In this document: piece by piece, positions 20,390 to 27,829 of the stretch
Layout: every line of letters begins with the position of its first letter
How positions within the stretch are numbered: position 1 is the stretch's first letter
Assembly (NCBI RefSeq): GCF_001269365.1
Contig: NZ_CXOM01000003.1
Coordinates: forward strand, 186,001 to 250,000
Reading direction: 5' to 3'
Length of the DNA stretch: 64,000 nt
Origin: Limnohabitans sp. Rim11
Lineage (GTDB): Bacteria; Pseudomonadota; Gammaproteobacteria; Burkholderiales; Burkholderiaceae_C
The notes under the pieces: generated by a model
Seen by the model: the letters and a program-made list of their open reading frames with translations, nothing else
The model's database searches: none
Told to the model about the DNA's origin: nothing
Program-made: the position numbers and the translations under genes

Positions 20390-21876
20390 GTTTTGGATGG
20401 TTTGAACAACAACTTGGCCAGCAACGGCCAAGTCCAAACCAGAAGGCACACCACTGCCAAGCCCAGCGCAATGGGGCGTGCCAAGAACGCGCCCAAATCG
20501 CCGTTGGACTTGATCATGGAGGTGATGAAGTTCTCTTCCAGCATGCCGCCCAACACCACACCCAATATAGCGGGGGCAATAGGGAATTTGTTGGCTTCCA
20601 AAATGTAGGCCAAGATGCCGGCCACCAACATGATGCCCACTTCAAACATGGAATTGTTGATGGCAAAAGTGCCCACCACACAGAACAGCAAAATCAGTGG
20701 CATGAGCACTTCGCGAGGCACCAACAAAATTCGCTTGGCCACCTTGATGCACAAGATGCCCAATGGAATCATGATGATGTTGGCAATGATGAACAGCAAA
20801 AATACCGCATAGATATTTTGCGGGTTGGTGGTGAACAGGGCAGGCCCAGGGTTCATGTTCTTCATGTACAAGACGCCAATCACAATGGCAGTGATGGAGT
20901 CGCCTGGAATGCCAAACACCAAGGCGGGAATCCAGGCGCCGGCCAATGCACTGTTGTTGGCAGAGCCAGATTCGACAATGCCCTCAACGTGACCTGTGCC
21001 AAACTTTTCAGGCTCTTTGGAAAACTTTTTGCTCATGGCGTAGGACATCCACGCGGCAATGTCTGCGCCTGCCCCTGGCAATGCGCCCACGGCGGTGCCC
21101 AAAACGCTACCCCGCATAATTTGCTTTGGATATTTTTTAGCCAGTGCCCATTGACCTGACAGCACACTGCCTACTTTTTCGACCACCAACTCGGCGGGGG
21201 GACTGGTATCGACCACAAAGCGAATGATTTCTGAAATGGCAAACATGCCAATCATCATGGCGATCATGCCGATACCGCCGGTCATTTCGGCATTGCCAAA
21301 TGTAAAGCGCGGGAAGCCAGCAGGATTGCCTAACCCTACGCATGCCACCAACAAGCCAAGCAACAAGGTGACGATGCCTTTGAGGGGGTGATCTGAGGTG
21401 ATGAAAACGGCGCAAGTTAAACCCAGCAAGACCAACCAGAAATATTCGAAGGAGCTGAAATTCAGCGCAAAGTCGGCCAACACCGGCGCAGCAAGGATCA
21501 AAACGACAGTTCCAAACAAGCCGCCTACCGCCGAAAACACCAAACCTGCGCCAAGCGCAACTTCTGCTTGCCCTTTTTTGGTCATGGCAAACGCTTCGTC
21601 GGTGTATGCGGCTGAGGCCGGTGTGCCTGGAATTCTCAGAAGACAGCCAGGAATGTCACCAGAAAAAATGGCCATGGCCGTGGCTGTGACCATGGCTGCA
21701 ATGGCCGGAATAGGCGGCATGAAAAAAGTAACGGGAACCAACAAAGCCGTGGCCATGGTGGCAGTCAGCCCAGGCACTGCACCCACAAACAGTCCGTAAA
21801 AAGCGGCGGCCACCATCACCATCAGGGTGTAGGGCTCGAAGACCATCGAAAAGGCTTGACCAATGGCTGTCCACAT
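20377..21876 (-). CDS. tctA: Tripartite tricarboxylate transporter, large permease TctA
   Basis: Large membrane subunit of a sodium-coupled TTT carrier. 499 residues with about 11-12 transmembrane segments. The conserved GLFVGAVPGLTATMATALL stretch near residues 27-45 and GAVPGLTATMA/GALPGAGADIAAWMSY repeats are TctA hallmarks, as is IPGTPASAAYT. GGAG lies seven bases before ATG 21876. Last gene of the leftward tctC-tctB-tctA operon. Substrate not deducible; tricarboxylates or dicarboxylates are typical. Confidence 0.95.
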   Translation of the reverse strand: MWTAIGQAFSMVFEPYTLMVMVAAAFYGLFVGAVPGLTATMATALLVPVTFFMPPIPAIAAMVTATAMAIFSGDIPGCLLRIPGTPASAAYTDEAFAMTKKGQAEVALGAGLVFSAVGGLFGTVVLILAAPVLADFALNFSSFEYFWLVLLGLTCAVFITSDHPLKGIVTLLLGLLVACVGLGNPAGFPRFTFGNAEMTGGIGMIAMMIGMFAISEIIRFVVDTSPPAELVVEKVGSVLSGQWALAKKYPKQIMRGSVLGTAVGALPGAGADIAAWMSYAMSKKFSKEPEKFGTGHVEGIVESGSANNSALAGAWIPALVFGIPGDSITAIVIGVLYMKNMNPGPALFTTNPQNIYAVFLLFIIANIIMIPLGILCIKVAKRILLVPREVLMPLILLFCVVGTFAINNSMFEVGIMLVAGILAYILEANKFPIAPAILGVVLGGMLEENFITSMIKSNGDLGAFLARPIALGLAVVCLLVWTWPLLAKLLFKPSKTQTA

Positions 21877-21926
21877 AGGGAGGCTCCTAATTCATGCGAC
21901 TGACTGAATAAGCGATGTGAACGATG

Positions 21927-22400
21927 TCACCAAGCCCAAGGTGTGAGAACTCCCCAAGGAAGGGGAACTCGAAGTAGTTTGTAGAAGGCAAAGTGCACGA
22001 CAAAAGTTGCCACAAAGGCCACAATTAAATTGCGACGCCAGCTGACGCCCAAGGCCTTGAACAAAGCCAGCAACATGAGAAAACTGGTGGGTAAGAAGCC
22101 GAGCGAATTTGCAAATGCAATGTAGAAAATGACCGCGCCCAACAAGACCGAGAGGGCAATGACATGTCGGGGTGAATGGACCCAATCTTCCCAGGCAAAC
22201 CATGCAGTTGAGGCCTGCTGCCTGATACCTTTGATGACAAGCATGACGCCGGTGATGCAAAGACCGACTGCAATGAGTCCTGGAAAGAGGGCCGGCCCAA
22301 CAGGCTGCCCCGGAATATTGGGAAACCCTCTCACGGCAAAGAGCACCGAAGTGCCCAATGCCAGAAAGATCAGTCCAAATATCGTGTCATGTATCTTCAT
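21927..22400 (-). CDS. tctB: Tripartite tricarboxylate transporter, small permease TctB
   Basis: Small membrane subunit, 157 residues, four predicted transmembrane segments (about 6-24, 40-58, 75-105, 120-145). The FPNIPGQPVGPALFPGLIA loop is typical of TctB, whose sequences are otherwise poorly conserved; identification leans on that loop and on position between tctC and tctA. Starts four bases after the tctC stop and ends 50 bases before tctA. Confidence 0.88.
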   Translation of the reverse strand: MKIHDTIFGLIFLALGTSVLFAVRGFPNIPGQPVGPALFPGLIAVGLCITGVMLVIKGIRQQASTAWFAWEDWVHSPRHVIALSVLLGAVIFYIAFANSLGFLPTSFLMLLALFKALGVSWRRNLIVAFVATFVVHFAFYKLLRVPLPWGVLTPWAW

Positions 22401-22404
22401 GAGC

Positions 22405-23388
22405 TTATTTGACCAAGCCGACAGCTTTCATGGTCGCGCCCAATTCGGTGTTGGACTTGACCATGAACTTGGCGAAGTCATCGGGACCCGCATAGATGAC
22501 GCCAAAGCCACGGCTGGCCATGAATTCGTTGTACTCTTTGCTGGCAGCCACTTTGCGCACAGCTTCTGCCAACTTGTCGCGGACAGGTGCTGGCAATCCT
22601 TTGGGGGCCACAATGCCGCGCCATGCGGCCATGGTCCAGTCGCTGCCAGTAGCAGCCTTCAGGGTTGGCACGTTGGGGTACAAAGCGGAGGGCTTGTCGT
22701 TCATGATGGCCAAGCTTTTGACTTTGCCAGCGTCAATCAATGAGCGCGCTTCGGGCAAAGAAACAGGGGCCACTTCAATGCCGCCTGCCACCATGTCTTG
22801 CAGGCCGGGTGCAGCGCCATTGCTTGGAACCCAAGGCAATGCGGCAGGGTCAATTTTTTGATCACGCAAGAGGCCCGCGATGGCTAAGTGCCAAATGCCG
22901 CCTTGACCGGTACCAGAGGCTTTGAATTTGCCGGGGTTGGCCTTGATGGCCGCCAACAGTTCGTTCACAGACTTGTAGGGCGAATCGGCGCGCACTTGAA
23001 CACCCGCTGGGTCGGCATTGACCAAGCCAATGGGGGTGTAAGAAGCGCTAGTGAGGTCGGTTAAACCTTGCCAATGCATCATGCCAATTTCGACAGTGGC
23101 CAAGCCAATGGTGTAGCCGTCGGGTTGTGCGGAGGCAATGGCTGCATGGCCGACCACGCCGCTGCCGCCTGTGCGGTTCACCACAGTCACGGGTTGACCC
23201 AAGTCTTTTTCAAGCAGGCTGCCAATGATGCGGGCTGTAGCATCGGTGCCGCCGCCAGCGCCCCATGGGACGATGAGGGTAATAGGCCGTGCGGGATAGT
23301 TTTGGGCGACTGATTGCAGGGCACTCAAGACACCCAGCATGCCCAAAAGAGCGCTAGCCAATAAACGACGGCGGGGTAATGCAAACAT
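22405..23388 (-). CDS. tctC: Tripartite tricarboxylate transporter substrate-binding protein (Bug family, TctC)
   Basis: Periplasmic solute-binding protein feeding TctAB. 327 residues. Signal peptide MFALPRRRLLASALLGMLG with probable cleavage after about residue 29 (VAQ). Then the Bug signature YPARPITLIVPWGAGGGTDATAR, read in parts, and NRTGGSGVVGHAAIASAQPDGYTIG. First gene of the leftward tct operon; about 150 bases separate it from the divergent TRIC gene, with an inverted repeat at 23479-23496 between them. Confidence 0.94.
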   Translation of the reverse strand: MFALPRRRLLASALLGMLGVLSALQSVAQNYPARPITLIVPWGAGGGTDATARIIGSLLEKDLGQPVTVVNRTGGSGVVGHAAIASAQPDGYTIGLATVEIGMMHWQGLTDLTSASYTPIGLVNADPAGVQVRADSPYKSVNELLAAIKANPGKFKASGTGQGGIWHLAIAGLLRDQKIDPAALPWVPSNGAAPGLQDMVAGGIEVAPVSLPEARSLIDAGKVKSLAIMNDKPSALYPNVPTLKAATGSDWTMAAWRGIVAPKGLPAPVRDKLAEAVRKVAASKEYNEFMASRGFGVIYAGPDDFAKFMVKSNTELGATMKAVGLVK

Positions 23389-23478
23389 AACTCACTCCTA
23401 AACAAGTTGATTGGAACAAAAATTTGCTAACCAACGCAACTTACGCTCTTTTTTTTAATTAGGCATTAGGGTCAACCC

Positions 23479-23496
23479 AAAGATCTCAAGATCTTT
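23479..23496. promoter_or_regulatory. 18-bp inverted repeat in the tctC/TRIC divergent region
   Basis: AAAGATCT-CA-AGATCTTT, two perfect 8-bp arms around a 2-base centre, 91 bases upstream of tctC and 43 upstream of the TRIC gene. Geometry fits a dimeric regulator's operator. The rest of 23389-23538 is AT-rich with a T8 run at 23450-23457 and no gene. No regulator gene is adjacent, so the binder is unknown. Confidence 0.45.
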
Positions 23497-23538
23497 CATT
23501 TCAAAAATAGGACAGCCGTGTATTAAAGTCCGACCTCT

Positions 23539-24180
23539 ATGAACAGTTTTGAAACTTGGGGCTCAACCCTGTTACCCAGCATCGAATTGCTGGCCACTTT
23601 GGCTTTTGCACTGTCCGGCATCATGGAGGCGGCACGCAAACGGATGGACGTTGTGGGCGTTTGTGTCGTGGGCTTTTTGGCCGCTTTTGGCGGTGGTACT
23701 TTGCGCGACATCTTGCTCGATCAACGGCCTTTTTTCTGGGTCGAAAACGAGCTTGTTTTATGGGCAGTTTTGGGATTGTGTATTTTGGCCATTAGCTTCA
23801 TGCGTCAAAGGCACTTTCAGTTAACCGAGAAGACCATCCAGTGGCCAGATACCTTGGGCTTGGGTTTGTTTACGGCATCTGGCGTGGCGCAATCTTTGGC
23901 TCTGGGTTTGTCGCCAACTGTGGCCATTTTGATGGGCACCATCACAGGAATTTTTGGCGGTGTGCTGCGCGATATTGTGTGCAACGAAATACCCGTGTCT
24001 TTCAAAGACCACAGGCCATACGCACTGTGTTCTGTGGCGGGTGGTGTGGTCTATATTGTGTTGGATGCGCTGGAGTCAGAGGCCTGGTTTTGCATGACGG
24101 TTTGCGCTTTGGTGACTGTCGTGTTTAGATTGTTGGCCATCTGGAACAACTGGGTATTACCAGCTTGGCGCAAAGATTGA
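23539..24180 (+). CDS. TRIC / UPF0126 family membrane protein
   Basis: Prokaryotic trimeric intracellular cation channel family, probably a monovalent cation channel. 213 residues, seven predicted transmembrane helices built as an internal duplication: the glycine-rich motif FGGGTLRDILL in the first half is echoed by FGGVLRDIVCNEIP in the second. DALESEAW and the C-terminal helix follow. I see no ribosome-binding site before ATG 23539; TATTAA at 23521-23526 could be a -10 giving a very short leader. Divergent from the tct operon. Confidence 0.88.
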   Translation: MNSFETWGSTLLPSIELLATLAFALSGIMEAARKRMDVVGVCVVGFLAAFGGGTLRDILLDQRPFFWVENELVLWAVLGLCILAISFMRQRHFQLTEKTIQWPDTLGLGLFTASGVAQSLALGLSPTVAILMGTITGIFGGVLRDIVCNEIPVSFKDHRPYALCSVAGGVVYIVLDALESEAWFCMTVCALVTVVFRLLAIWNNWVLPAWRKD

Positions 24181-24237
24181 TTTGAATTTGGGTTGCTTGC
24201 AAGACCTTGATCAATCTGATCTGCTGAGTATTCATGT

Positions 24238-25266
24238 TCAAGACCTTCGTGCAAGCGGTAAATTCAAAAGCAAATTTTGCGGTTTGATTTTGAGTAAGTT
24301 TTGCGGGTCCATGGCCATGGCCAGGTACACCGGTTTGCCGCTTACTTCCTGCAACATGTCACTGGCGTTGTCAAAGTTCAGGACAAACAAACACAGCATG
24401 CGACGCTGGCGGTCTTCATCAATGCTTTGACCGTTGTACAAATCATTCAGCATGCTGCTGGCCTGGGCATCGAGGCCCACGTGCCAAACCCAATGCACAT
24501 CTTCAATTTCGCGAGCCGTGACAATGCGCACAGTGGCACTGGTGAAGTGGGCGATCCAGCGTTCGAGCACGCGGCAAAAAGCATCGATGAGGGGCTGTCC
24601 TAAATTGAGGCAGGCCACCATATCAAAGCGTTCGCTGCGCTCCCAATAGGTGTCTTCGTTGCTGTCTTGAATGACGTCCAGGTCGACGCTGCGCAGGGGA
24701 ATGCCGCCTTGCTTGAGCAATTCACCTAAGCTGCCAAAGCCGCTTTCAAGCGCATGGCGTTCGACCGTCTCGTGATCGGCCGCCATCACGGAGCCATCTT
24801 CTAAAACCGAAATTTTCTGCGTTCTAAACAGCAATTCAGCAGCGCGCGCTTCTAAGGGGGCGCAGTCGTCGCCCAAAATGTGTTGCACCAAGACTTGGGT
24901 AATTTGATTGACCAAGATGGGCGGCACATCAACGCCTTGGCCCTCAAACAAAGCCCAGTAACTGGCTTCTAGGGTGGCGTGGGCCAGAATTCGATTGCGA
25001 AAACGCAGCCAGACGGCCATGTTGTCGGCGGCATCGCGATCTTCAACCTGGGCCAAGTCGGCGGTTTGCAAATCAAGACGCGGATTCTCTAGCAAGCGCT
25101 CATGAATTTGAATTTCATGTTTGCAAGAGCTTTCAATGGGCGCCAATTCGGGACGCAGCAACAACACCCGAAGAAAATCGTCGGTGACGATGAGATGACC
25201 CCGCGGGTCTTTCTTCAGTTGTGCATAACCCGCTTGTGGCCAAAGACTTTGCGAAGAATCACTCAT
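24238..25266 (-). CDS. Conserved uncharacterised protein (resembles DUF6352)
   Basis: 342 residues, no signal peptide or membrane segment; probably cytosolic. The N-terminal part (HLIVTDDFLRVLLLRPELAP) and the middle (YWERSERFDMVACLNLGQPL, LERWIAHF) look like a family common in Burkholderiales that I recall as DUF6352; this is memory, not a search. Acidic overall, mostly helical by composition. It lies 20 bases after the small gene at 25287-25430 in the same direction and converges on the TRIC gene. I do not know a function. Confidence 0.75.
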   Translation of the reverse strand: MSDSSQSLWPQAGYAQLKKDPRGHLIVTDDFLRVLLLRPELAPIESSCKHEIQIHERLLENPRLDLQTADLAQVEDRDAADNMAVWLRFRNRILAHATLEASYWALFEGQGVDVPPILVNQITQVLVQHILGDDCAPLEARAAELLFRTQKISVLEDGSVMAADHETVERHALESGFGSLGELLKQGGIPLRSVDLDVIQDSNEDTYWERSERFDMVACLNLGQPLIDAFCRVLERWIAHFTSATVRIVTAREIEDVHWVWHVGLDAQASSMLNDLYNGQSIDEDRQRRMLCLFVLNFDNASDMLQEVSGKPVYLAMAMDPQNLLKIKPQNLLLNLPLARRS

Positions 25267-25286
25267 CGTTCAGAAGCTATTGATGA

Positions 25287-25430
25287 TCAAACAGGTTTTT
25301 TGCCACGAGGAATCACAGCCGTGATTTTTTGAACCGGACGCTCTGTGTCAACCACGATGGTTTTAGGTGGTGAGGTGTCCTTCTTGGGTTTCTTGGACTC
25401 TTTGTTTGATTTTTGTTGACCTTTGGCCAT
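25287..25430 (-). CDS. Small Lys-rich conserved protein (47 aa)
   Basis: Begins MAKGQQKSNKESKKPKKD and ends VIPRGKKPV; strongly basic at both ends with a Pro/Ser/Thr centre, probably disordered. The MAKGQQK-NKE-KKPKKD start is one I recognise from small hypothetical proteins of Comamonadaceae. AAGGTG lies eight bases before ATG 25430, supporting this start over a longer frame beginning at 25487. Same direction as, and 20 bases before, the DUF6352-like gene. A nucleic-acid-binding role would suit the charge, but that is speculation. Confidence 0.75.
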   Translation of the reverse strand: MAKGQQKSNKESKKPKKDTSPPKTIVVDTERPVQKITAVIPRGKKPV

Positions 25431-25570
25431 AGGAACACCTTGAGCTAATAAAACACACAGTTTAAGCGAGGCACCCTCAATGCCCACGGTGCAAGGCCAT
25501 TTGAAGCGGCATATTCAGGGTTTGTCATGACAATATGTCACATTCCTGCCAATGAGGTCGAAGTCTCAAG

Positions 25571-25588
25571 CTCAGGCTCAGGCTCAGG
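25571..25588. repeat. Short tandem repeat CTCAGG x3 at the miaA 3' end
   Basis: Three perfect copies of a 6-base unit straddle the miaA stop codon (25584-25586), preceded by a partial copy CTCAAG. A slippage-prone tract whose expansion would sit outside or at the very end of the reading frame. Confidence 0.6.
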
Positions 25589-26558
25589 CCAGTTGGGCAT
25601 CAACCCACTTCAGCGCTTGGGGCAAGACTTCGGCGCCATCTGCCTGCAAAACACTTCGGTCCGGCATGCTTCTTAACCAGGTAAGTTGCCGTTTGGCCAA
25701 TTGCCGGGTCGCAAAGACACCTCGATCCCGCAGTTCGGCCATGGGCATGCTGCCATCCAAAGCTTCCCAGGCTTGGCGATACCCAACGCAGCGCATGGCG
25801 GGCAAATCAATTTGCAAATCGCCGCGGGCGCGCAAGCGTTTGACTTCGTCTAAAAAACCGTGTGCCAGCATGTCGTCAAAGCGTTGTTCTATGCGTTTGT
25901 GCAACCAAGCGCGATCGAGCGGCTCAAGGCTGAGCATGGACACGTTGTGAAAATTAAGTTCGTTCGATAGATCTGTATCGATCCTGTCCGTGTTTATGTT
26001 TGTATTGCGTTGAAAACTCGACAGAGGCTTGCCAGAGATTTTGAAAACTTCCAGCGCTCTTGAAATGCGTTGGCTGTCGGCTGGTGCCAGCCGAGCGGCA
26101 GTGACAGGATCGACGGCTTGAAGTTGGGTGTGCATGGCCGGCCAACCCACAACTTCTGCCTCTGCCTGGATGTGGGCTCTGATGGCGGGGTCTGCCGCGG
26201 GCATGTCGTTCAAGCCTTCAAGCAAAGCTTTGAAGTAAAGCATGGTGCCCCCCACCAGCAGAGGAACTTTTCCCCGACTGGCAATGTCTTTGATACAGAC
26301 CAAAGCATCGCGCGCAAATTCTGCGGCACTGTAGGCGTTGAGGGGATCGCGAATGTCAATCAAGTGATGCGGTACGGCGGCCAATTCTGCGGCTGTGGGC
26401 TTGGCTGTGCCAATGTCCATGCTTTTGTAAACCAAAGCTGAATCGACACTGATAATTTCTGCACCACCTCTTGGCTTGAGGTGCGCGGCAATGGCCAATG
26501 CCAAGCCCGTTTTACCGCTGGCTGTTGGACCGGCAATGGCGATGGCACGCACTTTCAT
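25584..26558 (-). CDS. miaA: tRNA dimethylallyltransferase
   Basis: Transfers the dimethylallyl group to A37 of tRNAs reading UNN codons. 324 residues. P-loop GPTASGKT at 10-17, then [18 protein letters not shown] (Asp as general base in the DSxQVY-type motif), HHLIDIRDP, and [16 protein letters not shown]. The C-terminal tRNA-binding part includes [10 protein letters not shown]. Starts with an ATGA overlap to the preceding exporter gene and is the last gene of mutL-bcr-miaA. Confidence 0.96.
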   Translation of the reverse strand: MKVRAIAIAGPTASGKTGLALAIAAHLKPRGGAEIISVDSALVYKSMDIGTAKPTAAELAAVPHHLIDIRDPLNAYSAAEFARDALVCIKDIASRGKVPLLVGGTMLYFKALLEGLNDMPAADPAIRAHIQAEAEVVGWPAMHTQLQAVDPVTAARLAPADSQRISRALEVFKISGKPLSSFQRNTNINTDRIDTDLSNELNFHNVSMLSLEPLDRAWLHKRIEQRFDDMLAHGFLDEVKRLRARGDLQIDLPAMRCVGYRQAWEALDGSMPMAELRDRGVFATRQLAKRQLTWLRSMPDRSVLQADGAEVLPQALKWVDAQLA

Positions 26559-27829
26559 AGGGACTGTGGGGCCGCTTCAGTTTGAGCGACTGGCGTCACG
26601 GGTACTTTTTGAAGCAATGGAATTTTGCGGACGGCAAAAAAAGCAATCGAAGCTAAGCAAGCTGACCAAAGCATGATGCCGTTTGCCATGGCCAAGAGGG
26701 GATCTGTCATGTGTGTGCCGATCCAAGTCCCCATACCAAAAGCCACTAACATCATGGATGTGCCATTGAGGGCGGAGGCTGTACCGGCCATCTCTGGAAA
26801 GGGCGCAACGCAGCCGCTTTGACCGCAAGGCTGATGCACGCCATGGGCCAATAAAAAGAGGTTGACAGGCAGCATCACAACCCATGCGCCAAACCATGGC
26901 TGACCCGGTCCAACATAAGCCACAAGCATCAAAAGAACACCTGCAAATAAACTGACAAAGCTGGCCATGAACACACATTGTTGGACGCTGAAACGCAGTA
27001 GCAGCCAGCGACAAAAAAAGGTGCCCAGGATATAAGAAAGTGACATGGAGAACATCAGCAAGCCATAGACCGTCTTGCTCAGCGCCATGCTTTGGGTGAA
27101 CACAAATGCAGAGGTGGCTAAAAATGTGAAAAGACCTGCAAAGGAAGCGGTCGATAAAGCGCTATAGGCTTGAAAGGTGGGATTGCGAACAATGTGCTTA
27201 ACTGAGGTCCACAAAGTTTTGATTTGAAATACCTTCGGATTTTTTTGCAGCAAACTTTCTTCGAAAAAAAAGTAAATCAAAACACCGGTGACGACTGCAA
27301 ACAAGACCAAACTGCTAAGTGCCCAACGCCAGCCCAGCAGGTCTGTCAGAAACCCACCCACCGGCACGCAGGTGCAAGCAATAACACCCAATCCAGAAAG
27401 CGCCTGCGACATGATCTTGGCGCCTTGCACAGGTTCGTACAAATCACGAACGATAGCGCGCGCGGCCATGACGCATGCACCCATGGCAATACCTTGTAGC
27501 GTTCGTCCTACGATCAAAGTTTCGATGTCAGGCGCCAGGATGCAAGCAATGGCAGCTGCGGCGTACACACCAATACCGCCCAACAACACGGGTCGACGCC
27601 CCCATTTGTCAGACAGTGGACCCCAAACCAGCTGCGAAGTGCCAAAGGCCAGCAGCAAGGCCGTGAGGGTGAGTTGTGCTTGGACCATGCTGGCGCCAAA
27701 GCCTTGGGTTAACACCGGCAATGCTGGGAGATACAAGTCGGTGGTCACCGGCTGAAGGCCGAGTAACAAGGCCAGTAGCAGCACCGTCATGCCTTGGCTG
27801 CGAGTGCTAGGTTGAAGGGCGTAGGACAT
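26555..27829 (-). CDS. MFS transporter, Bcr/CflA drug-resistance type
   Basis: Twelve-helix major facilitator, proton-driven efflux; 424 residues. The A motif appears as [16 protein letters not shown] after helix 2, and [12 protein letters not shown] at the end of helix 1 is the Bcr/CflA hallmark. [21 protein letters not shown] matches the family's helix 4 region. ATG 27829 shares its A with the mutL stop (TGATG), and its own stop overlaps miaA (ATGA). Why an exporter is locked between mutL and miaA is not obvious; substrate unknown. Confidence 0.92.
   Translation of the reverse strand: MSYALQPSTRSQGMTVLLLALLLGLQPVTTDLYLPALPVLTQGFGASMVQAQLTLTALLLAFGTSQLVWGPLSDKWGRRPVLLGGIGVYAAAAIACILAPDIETLIVGRTLQGIAMGACVMAARAIVRDLYEPVQGAKIMSQALSGLGVIACTCVPVGGFLTDLLGWRWALSSLVLFAVVTGVLIYFFFEESLLQKNPKVFQIKTLWTSVKHIVRNPTFQAYSALSTASFAGLFTFLATSAFVFTQSMALSKTVYGLLMFSMSLSYILGTFFCRWLLLRFSVQQCVFMASFVSLFAGVLLMLVAYVGPGQPWFGAWVVMLPVNLFLLAHGVHQPCGQSGCVAPFPEMAGTASALNGTSMMLVAFGMGTWIGTHMTDPLLAMANGIMLWSACLASIAFFAVRKIPLLQKVPVTPVAQTEAAPQSL

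Noticed and set aside
24194-24252. Inverted pair GCTTGCA/TGCAAGC between the TRIC gene and the DUF6352-like gene
   Set aside because: Only 7 bases with a loop of about 45; expected by chance and reaches into coding sequence.
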